From Flavobacteriales bacterium (GTDB lineage: Bacteria; Bacteroidota; Bacteroidia; Flavobacteriales_D; Crocinitomicaceae), in the NCBI GenBank assembly GCA_947460825.1, contig CANHHA010000009.1:18261-82260 (forward strand): DNA of 64,000 nt. Direction: 5' to 3'. Within the stretch, counting starts at the first letter, position 1; every line of letters starts with the position of its first letter. This document shows positions 1-9,097 of the stretch, in pieces. The notes under the pieces were generated by a model. That model saw only the letters and a program-made list of their open reading frames with translations, was not told where the DNA came from and did not search any database. Made by a program: the position numbers and the translations under genes.

Positions 1-472
1 GTTGCTTAATTTTCCGAAACTCATCAACCTCAAGCGAAGTGAACTGTTCGATTAATACCTCCTCCATTCGGCGTTCTATTTCGAATTTAAGCTTCATTTT
101 TAGCTGTAAATTTGGTTCCTCCCGATGAAATAAGAATACCTTTTTATTGATTAAAACCTTTTCATTAAGCTCAATTAAAGCATCAAATTCTTGGAATTCC
201 GGGCTATCTTTAAAGGCGTCAAACTCGATGTAGTCCTCATAAAAATAATAAGTAACTCCCTCCGTAGTTCGAGCGGCAATTTTATTCTCGAATAAATTAG
301 TAGGGTCTGAAATCAGGACCTTCATGCTGGCCACTCCTTGATTCCCTGATTCTAAGAGCAAATAAATCATTGAAACGATGAGCAGGGGACCAATAAACAA
401 CATGAGTTTAAACGAACGATTACCGATGCGTTCCTTTAATTCTCGAAAGGCAATCAATACGCTTTTATTCAT
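1..472 (-). CDS. ABC-2 type transporter permease, NatB-like (partial, 3' end missing)
   Basis: The frame runs leftward off the window edge; about 157 N-terminal residues are visible. It begins MNKSVLIAFRELKERIGNRS, followed by one hydrophobic segment at roughly residues 23-42 and then a soluble, charged extracytoplasmic region. A single N-terminal TM followed by a large outside loop is the layout of NatB-type ABC-2 permeases. The ATG at 472 overlaps the stop of the upstream ATPase gene by 8 nt (ATGAATAA), so the two are translationally coupled and should form one exporter. The family assignment rests mainly on this coupling and on the N-terminal topology, because the C-terminal membrane domain is outside the window. 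Substrate unknown. Confidence 0.75.
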   Translation of the reverse strand, partial: MNKSVLIAFRELKERIGNRSFKLMLFIGPLLIVSMIYLLLESGNQGVASMKVLISDPTNLFENKIAARTTEGVTYYFYEDYIEFDAFKDSPEFQEFDALIELNEKVLINKKVFLFHREEPNLQLKMKLKFEIERRMEEVLIEQFTSLEVDEFRKIKQ

Positions 473-1385
473 GGGAATGAGGGGTTACTAATTCGAGGAA
501 AATATCTTGCATACCCGGCAATTGCTCTTCAAGAAGCTGAAGTTCTACCGAGGATGACAGCGTATTATAGACATCATTAAAGGCCTCTCCATGCCTACTT
601 TTGATTACGGACTGAAACCATTGGTCACCCAGTTCTTCCGTATGAATCAATTCAAAACCTGTCCACAACGCATTGGCAAATGCAATTTGATTGCCTTTAT
701 ACCTGACTTTAAAAGCCCCTGTTTTATGTTTTTCACGCAGCGCGCTTACTTGATCGTGAGCTACGAGTTTTCCTTGATTAATTAATCCAACTTCATCGCA
801 AATCTCGTCCACACTATTCATGTTATGGGTAGAAAAAATAACCGTTTTTCCTGCTTTTTTCATCGCTTTGATTTCATGCAAGATTAATTGAATATTCAAG
901 GGGTCAAACCCACTCAAGGGCTCATCGAGAATAACCACATTAGGATCATGTAAAACCGTTCCAATAAACTGTACTTTCTGCGCCATTCCTTTGGACAACG
1001 AATCGATTCGTTTAGCTGCCCACGGTTTAATTTCAAACTTATCTAGCCAAAAATCAGAGGCCTTTAGTGCCTCACCTTTCGATAAACCCCGAATGCGCGC
1101 TAAAAAAACGAGGTGATCTAACACCTTCATTTCGCGATATAATCCACGTTCCTCTGGCAGGTATCCAAAGGTTTTAACATGCCCATTATTCAGGGGAACT
1201 CCACCGATACGAACATGACCTGTACTGGGCTCAATGATCTGATTTAGAATGCGAATTAAGGTGGTTTTGCCTGCGCCATTTGGTCCTATCAGCCCAAAAA
1301 TCCTCCCTGATTGAATCGTTAAATCCACACCATCCAAGGCGCGTTTTTGGTTATAGAACTTACTGACACTAGCAATCTCAATCAT
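465..1385 (-). CDS. ABC transporter ATP-binding protein, NatA-like with C-terminal DUF4162-type region
   Basis: 306 residues. The nucleotide-binding domain fills about residues 1-215: Walker A GPNGAGKTT at 34-42, ABC signature LSKGM near 128, Walker B VVILDEP near 150 and the switch histidine in STHNM near 187. The last ~80 residues form the extra domain (DUF4162-like) found in ATPases paired with ABC-2 permeases of the Na+ or drug export type. It energises the permease encoded immediately downstream, with an 8-nt overlap. It is the fourth gene of a leftward operon starting with grpE-dnaJ, 9 nt after the CPBP protease gene. That operon position suggests envelope or proteostasis stress, but the exported substrate cannot be read from sequence. 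Confidence 0.9.
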   Translation of the reverse strand: MIEIASVSKFYNQKRALDGVDLTIQSGRIFGLIGPNGAGKTTLIRILNQIIEPSTGHVRIGGVPLNNGHVKTFGYLPEERGLYREMKVLDHLVFLARIRGLSKGEALKASDFWLDKFEIKPWAAKRIDSLSKGMAQKVQFIGTVLHDPNVVILDEPLSGFDPLNIQLILHEIKAMKKAGKTVIFSTHNMNSVDEICDEVGLINQGKLVAHDQVSALREKHKTGAFKVRYKGNQIAFANALWTGFELIHTEELGDQWFQSVIKSRHGEAFNDVYNTLSSSVELQLLEEQLPGMQDIFLELVTPHSHE

Positions 1386-1394
1386 GCTACTAAA

Positions 1395-2285
1395 CTAAGA
1401 ATTATTTCGATTTACACGGATTTTATGCCAGCCAAAACACACGGAGGCCAAGACCATAAATACAAGAAGCGATGCAATCAACCAAGCAAAAGATGATAAA
1501 CTCACATCGAGGGATTTCATGGTAAATAAGGCGGGGGTTTGAAACGCTTGATCGGATGATGTGACTACGATTGCAGTAACGAAATTATTGGCCAGGTGAA
1601 ATCCGAAGGGCACCTCAATTCCTTGGTCGAGGAATGCCATTAAAGACATCACAATTCCAAGAGTGACATAGCTTATCAAGAGGATTGAACCGTGGGCTTT
1701 CACTTCTGGATTACCCATGTGCATTAAACCAAACATTACACCGCTTAACATCACCGCGAGCGCCACTGAATTGGTGCGTTTCATTAACCCTTGAAAAATA
1801 AAGCTGCGGAATAATACCTCTTCTAACAGGACTTGAAATGGCAAGCAAACAATCAGCAAAACGCACATGAACACGAAGGAATTCAAATCGAAATTGAAGC
1901 TATATTTCGAGGGATTTAAGCCCCAATCCACCATAACAGGAATAATAATAAGGATTGCCCAAAGCGAAAACGAAATCAGAATGCGTTTAACATCAATATT
2001 AACTCTGCTGGTAAACCAAAGCAGCCATGGGGTTTTATGTACAAAGGCAGCACTCACTACAAATCCGATTAATCCCGTGAAAAAGGGAATCATTTGCAAC
2101 AAAAACAGCTTCGTGAAGCCAAAATAAGAAACTAATTCAGGCATGGAATTTCCGCGATCATTGGGGTAAAGCCAAGCCAAAGGGAAATTACCCAAAATAA
2201 AGCTACCAAAGACGAGCCCGCATGTAAGGAGGACTTTTAACGGGCGATAATCCCCATAATCCCATGCATGTTGAAACCTACTCAT
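1395..2285 (-). CDS. CPBP family intramembrane glutamic endopeptidase (CAAX protease/Abi-like)
   Basis: 296 residues with about eight hydrophobic segments. The conserved CPBP (Rce1-like) motifs are present: EEVLFRS (EExxxR) near residue 158, a following FGLMH (FxxxH) near 185, and HLANN (HxxxN) near 232. These residues form the catalytic site in Rce1-type membrane proteases. The start codon overlaps the dnaJ stop by 4 nt (ATGA), so it is coupled to the chaperone genes, and the ABC ATPase follows after 9 nt. Substrate unknown; Bacteroidota encode many paralogues, so this could be housekeeping rather than a bacteriocin-immunity function. Confidence 0.85.
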   Translation of the reverse strand: MSRFQHAWDYGDYRPLKVLLTCGLVFGSFILGNFPLAWLYPNDRGNSMPELVSYFGFTKLFLLQMIPFFTGLIGFVVSAAFVHKTPWLLWFTSRVNIDVKRILISFSLWAILIIIPVMVDWGLNPSKYSFNFDLNSFVFMCVLLIVCLPFQVLLEEVLFRSFIFQGLMKRTNSVALAVMLSGVMFGLMHMGNPEVKAHGSILLISYVTLGIVMSLMAFLDQGIEVPFGFHLANNFVTAIVVTSSDQAFQTPALFTMKSLDVSLSSFAWLIASLLVFMVLASVCFGWHKIRVNRNNS

Positions 2286-3394
2286 GAAAAAATGTCTCGC
2301 ATACGCTTAAAGAACCCTCCTTCTTTTTCTCGATCGGTGGGTTTAAAGTTAGCGTTCTCTCTATTTTTTTCAAACCACTCTTTCTCTTCCTTAGTGACTT
2401 TGGTGGGTGTCCACACATGAATATGAACAAATTGGTCGCCTGTGCCATAGCCTTGAATGTTTGGCAGCCCCTTTCCTTTCAATCGAAGCACCTTCCCGCT
2501 TTGCGTTCCTGGGTCAATTTTTATCTTCACCTTCCCACTGATGGTGGGAATTTCGATGGAAGCACCGAGGATGGCATCGGAGATAGTAACGACCGATTCA
2601 AAATGAATGTGCTCATTTTCACGCTTCAATTCAGGGTGTTCAGCCTCCTCAATAACCACGATTAAATCGCCATTTACGCCATTAAACGGCCCTGCATTTC
2701 CTTTACCGCGGACGGAAAGTTGCATGCCATCTTCCACGCCACCAGGGATTTCTATTTCAATAACTTCCTCTTGTTTACGAAGGCCATATTGATCTGAATC
2801 GCTTGGTTTTTGGTCGATCATTTGACCGGCACCTTGACAAACATTACAGGTAGTTTGCGTTTGCATGGCCCCTAAAAATGTCTGCGTCATTTGCGTCATT
2901 CTTCCGGCCCCCTTGCAGGTGGTGCACGTTTTGTAGGTTACGCCGTCTGCCTGTACTAATTTATTAACCTTAATTTTCTTTTTAACCCCCGTAGCGATTT
3001 CCTCCAGGGTTAGTTTCATTTTTACGCGAAGGTTTGACCCTTTAACTACGCGTTTATTGCTGCGGCTACCACCAAAACTACCGCCACCAAACGCACTACC
3101 GAAAATATCTCCAAACTGTGAAAAGATATCATCCATATTCATACCACCGCCACTAAATCCTCCCTGCCCCATTCCCGCATGACCAAAACGATCATACGCT
3201 CCACGTTTTTCCGAATTACTTAGTATTTCGTATGCTTCAGCCGCTTCTTTAAATTTATCTTCTGCCGACGGGTCATCCTGATTTTTATCGGGGTGATACT
3301 TTAACGCAAGTTTCCGGTAAGCACTTTTGATTTCGGCCTCCGTTGCATTTTTAGCAATACCAAGCACGTCGTAATAATCTCTTTTTTGACTCAT
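2282..3394 (-). CDS. dnaJ: Molecular chaperone DnaJ (Hsp40), two-zinc-motif form
   Basis: 370 residues. The J domain spans about residues 5-70 with the HPD tripeptide (YHPDKN), followed by a Gly/Phe-rich linker at about 71-112. The substrate-binding C-terminal domains I/II follow, ending in the dimerisation region. DnaJ delivers clients to DnaK and stimulates its ATPase. The central zinc region carries only two CxxCxGxG motifs (CTTCKGAG and CNVCQGAG) rather than the four of E. coli DnaJ, so it can build only one zinc site; from memory this is shared by flavobacterial orthologues. It lies 4 nt downstream of grpE and overlaps the next gene by 4 nt. dnaK is not in the window. Confidence 0.97.
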   Translation of the reverse strand: MSQKRDYYDVLGIAKNATEAEIKSAYRKLALKYHPDKNQDDPSAEDKFKEAAEAYEILSNSEKRGAYDRFGHAGMGQGGFSGGGMNMDDIFSQFGDIFGSAFGGGSFGGSRSNKRVVKGSNLRVKMKLTLEEIATGVKKKIKVNKLVQADGVTYKTCTTCKGAGRMTQMTQTFLGAMQTQTTCNVCQGAGQMIDQKPSDSDQYGLRKQEEVIEIEIPGGVEDGMQLSVRGKGNAGPFNGVNGDLIVVIEEAEHPELKRENEHIHFESVVTISDAILGASIEIPTISGKVKIKIDPGTQSGKVLRLKGKGLPNIQGYGTGDQFVHIHVWTPTKVTKEEKEWFEKNRENANFKPTDREKEGGFFKRMRDIFS

Positions 3395-3398
3395 AACT

Positions 3399-3968
3399 TT
3401 ATTGTCCGACCGCTACTTTTGCGAAGCGAATCACTTTCTCATTTAAATAAAATCCTTTTTCTACTTGATCAATCACCTTACCCTTTAATGCCTCATCCTC
3501 CACAGGAACATTCGCTATTGCTTCGTGTAGATTAAAATCAAAGGGTTGATTCATTGCATCAATCGGCTTCAAGCCTTTGGTCTCAAGAATTTGACCTAAT
3601 TTGGTATAAATCAATTGAAAACCCTCTTTAACAAGCACAATATCTGTGACATTTTCATTGTTTTTGGAAGCACGTTCAAAATCATCCAAGATGGGAAGCA
3701 TAGCCACAATCATTTCTTGACTTGCACTCGATAAATACTCCGATTTCTCTCGAGCAGAACGTCGTCTGTAATTCTCAAACTCCGCATAAAGCCTAAGGAA
3801 TTTATCTTCTTGCTCCTTTAATTTCGCCTCAAAATCAAGGGCAGGATTCGTTGGAGTATTGTTGTCATTACTCAAATTATTCGCTGCTTCGTGGCCTTGT
3901 TGTTCTTCGTTTGAATTCATCTGATCCGCTGCGTTATCTTCCATAGCATTATTTTTTCTTTTACTCAT
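3399..3968 (-). CDS. grpE: Nucleotide exchange factor GrpE
   Basis: 189 residues from the ATG at 3968 (begins [12 protein letters not shown]). The open frame extends to 4022, but the extra 18 residues (MYYRVWNLICLI...) look unlike a GrpE N-terminus, so the internal ATG is preferred. The acidic, Asn/Gln-rich disordered N-terminus leads into a long coiled coil ([20 protein letters not shown]) and then the C-terminal beta domain with the family signature around ILDDFERA and FDFNLHEAI. It releases ADP from DnaK in the DnaKJE cycle. First gene of the leftward operon grpE-dnaJ-CPBP-ABC-ABC. No clear sigma-32 or CIRCE element is visible upstream. Confidence 0.95.
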   Translation of the reverse strand: MSKRKNNAMEDNAADQMNSNEEQQGHEAANNLSNDNNTPTNPALDFEAKLKEQEDKFLRLYAEFENYRRRSAREKSEYLSSASQEMIVAMLPILDDFERASKNNENVTDIVLVKEGFQLIYTKLGQILETKGLKPIDAMNQPFDFNLHEAIANVPVEDEALKGKVIDQVEKGFYLNEKVIRFAKVAVGQ

Positions 3969-4078
3969 CTCAGTTTCTTTGGGTTTTATTAGACAAATTA
4001 GATTCCATACCCGGTAATACACTTAACAAAGGACATAATGGCAGTTTTAGATGAATTACAGGCATCTACTGTCAGTAT

Positions 4079-4780
4079 TTAACTGAAATTTCGACACATT
4101 TCTATCAACCGTTTAGCCTTGTGCTCATCAAAAATAAGTACTTCCTCGGAGAACATAGAATCGGGGTCCAAGGATTGCTTTCCAGTGGCTGAAAAATGAA
4201 TAGCATCAGGTACAACTTTCTCCATAATCAAAGGTAAATTCGCGAGGTTAATCCCACCCCCTGGCATAATTTCGATTCGACCTTTAGCCTCTTGTTTCAT
4301 GGATGCCAACACAGGAATTCCGTGTGTAATCGCAGTCGACAACCCAGAGGACAATACCCGATTATATCCCGCAGTAGCCAACCATTGGAGTTCTTGTTTC
4401 CATTCCACTAAATCGTCGAAGGCCCTGTGAAAGGTTAGGGATTTATTGAAGATGGTTCGAATCTGTTCAAGCACCGGACGATTTAAACGCATGGTATCTG
4501 TCAACATTCCCAATACCAAGCCATCCACGTTTATGCGTTGAAACTCAAGAACATCTGCAAGGATGATTTCTATTTCATGTTCATTGTAAACAAATCCGCC
4601 ACTTCTGGGCCGAATTAGCACGTGTGTTTCGATGCCTAAGTCCTGTGCTTTCTTAACAAAACCTATGGATGGGGTTAATCCTCCCTGCTCTAAGTTTGCA
4701 CAAAGCTCAATGCGATCTACACCCAAGGATTTAGCGGCTAACAAGGCTTCGACAGAAGCCACACACAACTCAATTTTCAT
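4079..4780 (-). CDS. cutC: CutC family protein (copper homeostasis)
   Basis: 233 residues, a full-length TIM-barrel CutC. Family landmarks are the N-terminal MKIELCV, the RIELCANLEQGGLTPS segment near residue 24, LIRPRSG near 57, LTFHRAFD near 115 and the late MPGGGI. It is usually described as a cytoplasmic copper-homeostasis protein, although a biochemical role is not firmly established. It stands alone on the minus strand, divergent from the E1 gene, with an 81-nt shared promoter region. A near-consensus -7 box (CATTTTTG on the minus strand, 4785-4792) ends 4 nt before the ATG, so the transcript may be leaderless. Confidence 0.93.
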   Translation of the reverse strand: MKIELCVASVEALLAAKSLGVDRIELCANLEQGGLTPSIGFVKKAQDLGIETHVLIRPRSGGFVYNEHEIEIILADVLEFQRINVDGLVLGMLTDTMRLNRPVLEQIRTIFNKSLTFHRAFDDLVEWKQELQWLATAGYNRVLSSGLSTAITHGIPVLASMKQEAKGRIEIMPGGGINLANLPLIMEKVVPDAIHFSATGKQSLDPDSMFSEEVLIFDEHKAKRLIEMCRNFS

Positions 4781-4837
4781 GCTACAAAAATGCGAAATTC
4801 TTAGCCATAACTAGCTAAAAAAAGTGCACAAAATCGC

Positions 4838-4845
4838 TATATTTG
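4838..4845 (+). promoter_or_regulatory. Bacteroidota -7 promoter element for the E1 gene
   Basis: TATATTTG is a perfect match to TAnnTTTG. It ends 16 nt before the ATG at 4862, predicting a leader of about 12 nt. No TTG is visible at the ideal upstream spacing, so the -33 box is weak or absent. Confidence 0.55.
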
Positions 4846-4861
4846 CACTCAAATTTGAACT

Positions 4862-7288
4862 ATGTCGTCCATCAACGAAGCAACCCTCGGATTCGATGCC
4901 TTCAAAGAAGAAGTGCTTTCGGATTATAAATTAGCGTGTATTTCCAGAGAAGCGTCCCTTCTTGGAAGAAAGGAAGTACTCACCGGCAAGGCGAAATTTG
5001 GGATTTTCGGTGACGGTAAAGAATTGGCTCAATTAGCGCTTGCAAAGTACTTCAAACCTGGGGATTTCAGGTCTGGATATTACAGAGATCAAACATGGAT
5101 GATGGCCATTGGCGCACTGAGTGTCCAAACATACTTTTCAGGACTTTACGCCCATACCGATGTGGTTGTAGAGCCTCAATCTGCGGGTCGTCAAATGGGC
5201 GGACATTTTGCCACCAGAAATCTTGACGAACAAGGACAATGGAAAAACTTAACGCAACAAAAAAATAGTTCAGCCGATATTTCTCCAACTGCAGGACAAA
5301 TGCCGAGGTTATTAGGCTTGGCCTTGGCTTCTAAAATCTACAGAAATAATCCGGCTTTACATACTAATGAGTTTCAACAATTTTCTATAGAAGGAAACGA
5401 AGTTGCATTCGGGTCGATTGGTGATGCCTCTACGTCTGAAGGGCCTTTTTGGGAGACCTTAAACGCTGCAGGAGTTTTACAAGTTCCCATGGTGATGTCT
5501 GTTTGGGACGACGGGTACGGGATTTCTGTTCCTAGAGAACTTCAAACGACAAAAAACAGCATCTCGGAAGCCTTAGCAGGATTTCAACGCACAGCCGAAA
5601 ATCCCGGATTTGAAATACTAACTACCAAAGGATGGGATTACGCGCATTTATGTCAAACCTATGAAAAGGCAGTGAATTTAGCACGTACGGAGCATGTTCC
5701 TGTGTTGGTGCACGTGCAAGAAGTTAACCAACCACAAGGTCACTCGACGTCCGGATCCCATGAGCGATATAAAAGCCCCGAACGCATGGAATGGGAAAAA
5801 ACCCATGACTGTATTGCTAAGTTCAAGGAATGGATTCTTTCGTTTGATGGCGGCCCAGAACCTTTGGCAAGTTTAGAAGAACTTGATCAATTGGCAGAAC
5901 AAGCAAAAGAAGAAGTTAAAGCATCGAAAAACAAGGCGTGGGCTTTGTTCACAGAAGATATTAAAAAAGATAGCCTGTCTTTGGAAGGCATTCTTAGTGG
6001 GTTGATACAAGATGGAACCTTAAGCAATGTATTTCAAGCAGAATTAGATGCCTTAATTAAAAACCGCGAACCCCAACGAAAAGATGTGTATTCATTGGCA
6101 CGACGGGCGCTCAGAAGCCTACGCGGGACAGAATCCACAAACAAAACGGTGCTAAACCAATGGTTGAGCAAGAAAAAAGAAGAAAGTCACGACCGTTATT
6201 CTTCCTACTTGTACAGTGAATCAAACAAACAAATTGGAAACATCCCGTCGATTGAACCTACGTATGATACCGACGCTCCCATGGAGGATGGTCGAATCAT
6301 TTTGCGGGAAAATTACAGAATGTTACTGGAGAAATATCCGAACCTGCTTGTGTTTGGTGAGGATGCAGGTAAAATTGGCGGAGTAAACCAATCCTTGGAA
6401 GGCCTGCAAGAAACGTTTGGTGAGTTGCGGGTATTCGATACTGGAATTCGCGAGTGCACCATCATCGGTCAAGGCATCGGAATGGCCATGCGTGGACTTC
6501 GTCCGATTGCAGAGATTCAATACTTAGATTACTTATTGTATGCCATTCAAATCTTGTCTGACGACCTTGCGACGGTGCAGTATCGTACTAAAGGAGGGCA
6601 AAAAGCGCCACTAATTATAAGCACGCGCGGTCACCGCTTGGAAGGGGTTTGGCACAGCGGCTCACCCATGGGAATGATCATCAATTCATTGCGCGGAATG
6701 CATGTGTGTGTACCTAGAAACATGACCAAAGCAGCAGGATTCTACAACACCTTGATGGAGGCAGATGAACCGGCCTTGGTTATTGAACCACTCAACGGAT
6801 ATCGAACGAAAGAAAAAATGCCTACCAATTTGGGTGAGTTTAAGCTTCCCCTTGGTCAGGTAGAACGCCTAAGTGAAGGGTCAGATTTAACCTTGGTTTC
6901 TTATGGTTCTACGTTGAATCTTTGCATTCAAGCCTTACCAATTTTGGAAGAATTAGGGATTTCGGTAGAACTTCTTGATGTGCAGACCCTGCTTCCGTTT
7001 GATTTATCACATGATATAGTGAAGTCGCTTGAAAAGACAAATCGCTTGTTAATTATTGATGAGGATGTTTCTGCTGGTGCAACGGCGTATATTCTTGAAA
7101 AAATATTGGTAGAACAAGGGGGGTATTACCATTTGGATGAAGCACCACAGACCCTAAGTGCTAAAGACCATCGTCCGGCCTATGGAAGCGACGGGGATTA
7201 TTTCTCGAAACCAAGCATTGATGACATTGTAGAAAAAGTGTACGAACTAATGTCAAACGCAAACCCGACACAATTCCCTCGCATATAA
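4862..7288 (+). CDS. Fused alpha/beta E1 component of a branched-chain or pyruvate-type 2-oxoacid dehydrogenase
   Basis: 808 residues combining the two E1 chains. The alpha part (about 1-400) contains the thiamine-diphosphate binding region GDASTSEGPFWETLNAAG followed by SVWDDGYGISVP. The beta part (about 475-800) has VFGEDAGKIGG, then IGQGIGMAMRGLRPIAEIQY and the C-terminal transketolase domain VSYGSTLNLCIQALPILEEL. E1 decarboxylates 2-oxoacids and transfers the acyl group to lipoyl-E2. No E2 or E3 gene is adjacent, so the partner subunits lie elsewhere. Fused E1 proteins of this length are common in Bacteroidota and usually annotated as 2-oxoisovalerate dehydrogenase; the substrate cannot be settled from sequence. 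The next gene begins 2 nt downstream. Confidence 0.9.
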   Translation: MSSINEATLGFDAFKEEVLSDYKLACISREASLLGRKEVLTGKAKFGIFGDGKELAQLALAKYFKPGDFRSGYYRDQTWMMAIGALSVQTYFSGLYAHTDVVVEPQSAGRQMGGHFATRNLDEQGQWKNLTQQKNSSADISPTAGQMPRLLGLALASKIYRNNPALHTNEFQQFSIEGNEVAFGSIGDASTSEGPFWETLNAAGVLQVPMVMSVWDDGYGISVPRELQTTKNSISEALAGFQRTAENPGFEILTTKGWDYAHLCQTYEKAVNLARTEHVPVLVHVQEVNQPQGHSTSGSHERYKSPERMEWEKTHDCIAKFKEWILSFDGGPEPLASLEELDQLAEQAKEEVKASKNKAWALFTEDIKKDSLSLEGILSGLIQDGTLSNVFQAELDALIKNREPQRKDVYSLARRALRSLRGTESTNKTVLNQWLSKKKEESHDRYSSYLYSESNKQIGNIPSIEPTYDTDAPMEDGRIILRENYRMLLEKYPNLLVFGEDAGKIGGVNQSLEGLQETFGELRVFDTGIRECTIIGQGIGMAMRGLRPIAEIQYLDYLLYAIQILSDDLATVQYRTKGGQKAPLIISTRGHRLEGVWHSGSPMGMIINSLRGMHVCVPRNMTKAAGFYNTLMEADEPALVIEPLNGYRTKEKMPTNLGEFKLPLGQVERLSEGSDLTLVSYGSTLNLCIQALPILEELGISVELLDVQTLLPFDLSHDIVKSLEKTNRLLIIDEDVSAGATAYILEKILVEQGGYYHLDEAPQTLSAKDHRPAYGSDGDYFSKPSIDDIVEKVYELMSNANPTQFPRI

Positions 7289-7290
7289 TT

Positions 7291-7833
7291 ATGGATCTTA
7301 CAGCATACCAACAACACTGGGAGACGGCCTTGAACGGAGGAATCTACCCAGAGGAATATCAACCTTATTTGGAATTAAACGAGGCCCGATTCAAACGAAT
7401 TACAAAGACCTTTACCCCAAGTTCGGAATTTACCGCTGCAGTACAAGGAATTACGAAACCCTCCCATTGGATCATCATCACCGAACCGTGGTGTGGGGAT
7501 GCGGCACAAAGTGTACCCTTGCTGTTGAAGCTAATACATCAAATACCGAACGCAGGTTTTACCTTAGAATTAAGAGACCAAAGCACCTTGATTGATCAAT
7601 ACCTCACCAACGGTGGGAAGGGGATTCCCAAGGTAATTGTTCGAAATGAGCAAGGAATTGATTTGTTTGTGTGGGGCCCTAGAACGCGCGAAGCACAAGA
7701 ACTATTTAACGAATTAAAAGCGGAAGGAGTTGAACTTAAGGTGTTGCACGAATCGTTGCATGGATGGTATGCAAAGGACCAAGGTAAAACCTTAGAGTTA
7801 GAGCTCTTGACTTTGATTCAAGCCTTGTTTTAA
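7291..7833 (+). CDS. Thioredoxin-fold protein with a single active-site cysteine (Thioredoxin_9-like)
   Basis: 180 residues without signal peptide. The thioredoxin-like core has the motif EPWCGDAAQSVP near residue 65 and a cis-proline segment GKGIPKVIV near 111. The motif holds the only cysteine of the protein, so this is not a classic CxxC dithiol thioredoxin; a monothiol or purely scaffold role is possible. Gene spacing of 2 nt behind the E1 gene implies co-transcription. Its last 36 nt overlap the 3' end of the convergent AraC-type regulator gene. Confidence 0.8.
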   Translation: MDLTAYQQHWETALNGGIYPEEYQPYLELNEARFKRITKTFTPSSEFTAAVQGITKPSHWIIITEPWCGDAAQSVPLLLKLIHQIPNAGFTLELRDQSTLIDQYLTNGGKGIPKVIVRNEQGIDLFVWGPRTREAQELFNELKAEGVELKVLHESLHGWYAKDQGKTLELELLTLIQALF

Positions 7834-8991
7834 TTGAGCCAGCACCTCACTCGGCCCTACCCCCATTTCTGCTTTAAACGCAGCGTAAAAGGGATTGTAG
7901 GAAGAAAACCCGCATTCGCGAGCAAGTGCATCCATGGTATTTTTACTTAAAAAATCTTCTTTCATCTTCGAAATGGCGTAAAAAACTCGGATTTTTGATC
8001 GATAGGCTACAAAGGTGAAATCTGCATGGTATTTAAATAAAAAATGTATGTAGGTTCTTGGTATATCGAGTTTTTCAGAAAGAAGAATCGAATTGATGCC
8101 GGGATCTTTAACAATCGCTTGGATCGCCATTTTTGATTCCAGCTTTCTTGTAATTTCATCCATGCGCTCATTGAATTTTATGGCCAAGGATAAATCTAAT
8201 TTGTTATGAATTGGCTTAGGCTCCATGCGCCAATTAAAGGTTGGCAATAATCCATTGCTTGAAGAACTTGAATTGTTTAAAGGTAAAACAATATTCTCAC
8301 GACGGAGTCCATATAAAATTTCCGGATACATAAACAGAATGATTAACATGCCTAGATAAAGTAGCGAGCTAACATATGGATAGCTTACAGGAACTTGATC
8401 TTGTTTGTTAACTAGTTCAAGCACGAAGATTCCCATCACACGAAGAGAACCTAAGGCATACATCGTTAATAGGATTAACACCCAAACTCGAATCAACTTA
8501 TAATTAGCAAAACGCAATACTTTTCGAGATGATCCCCACAACGCTCGATAAACAATAAACACTGATTTAAAGAAGAAATATACGATAAACCCTGTGGCGA
8601 TTGGAAAATTAAACCCTTTGAGAATCAACTCATATCCCTGCTTGGAAGAAAACAACAAATTAACAAGAAACAAAAACAATGGAATAAGTAATGAAAGCCA
8701 AAAGTATTTCAATGAACGCTTCTCTTTTAGCACCAAGGATCGAATGTAATAATGGAAAAACACCACATTAGAAAGAAGTAAAATACTAAAGGGTTTTGGT
8801 ATTTCGCTAAACGCTGTTTGCCACCCCAATTCATACGTTAGCGAGAATGGAATACGAATCAAATTCACGGTAAATATCAATAAAATAAAAATGTTCAAAT
8901 ATGGATTTCGCTTAATATTCCGCAAAACAATTAAGGCTATAAGCAAGGAGAAAAAGGCAGATAGCACCTGAATAACCAGCGAAAAACTCAT
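7798..8991 (-). CDS. Membrane-anchored AraC family transcriptional regulator
   Basis: 397 residues. The N-terminal ~225 residues contain about seven hydrophobic segments, resembling 7TM sensory domains. A short linker rich in Ser/Asn follows, and the last ~110 residues form an AraC/XylS double helix-turn-helix with a typical second-helix signature (ALARECGFSSYNPFYAAFKAE shortened here to its core GFSSYNPFY). A DNA-binding domain tethered to a membrane sensor could transmit an envelope or small-molecule signal directly. It is divergent from the 2558-residue adhesin gene with a 106-nt gap, making that gene a plausible target (inference). It converges on and overlaps the thioredoxin-fold gene by 36 nt. 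Confidence 0.88.
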   Translation of the reverse strand: MSFSLVIQVLSAFFSLLIALIVLRNIKRNPYLNIFILLIFTVNLIRIPFSLTYELGWQTAFSEIPKPFSILLLSNVVFFHYYIRSLVLKEKRSLKYFWLSLLIPLFLFLVNLLFSSKQGYELILKGFNFPIATGFIVYFFFKSVFIVYRALWGSSRKVLRFANYKLIRVWVLILLTMYALGSLRVMGIFVLELVNKQDQVPVSYPYVSSLLYLGMLIILFMYPEILYGLRRENIVLPLNNSSSSSNGLLPTFNWRMEPKPIHNKLDLSLAIKFNERMDEITRKLESKMAIQAIVKDPGINSILLSEKLDIPRTYIHFLFKYHADFTFVAYRSKIRVFYAISKMKEDFLSKNTMDALARECGFSSYNPFYAAFKAEMGVGPSEVLAQLKQGLNQSQEL

Positions 8992-9097
8992 ATAAATATT
9001 AATTTTTAAGTTACTAAATTACGCATATTATTACTATAATCAAAACGCGTAAAAACTAACACCTGACTGATATTGTATTTTCGACAAAAACTTTATC

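Noticed and set aside
1395..2285. Abortive-infection defence gene because of the CPBP (Abi) fold
   Set aside because: The operon partners are chaperones and an exporter; no other defence genes are nearby and the family is mostly housekeeping in this phylum.
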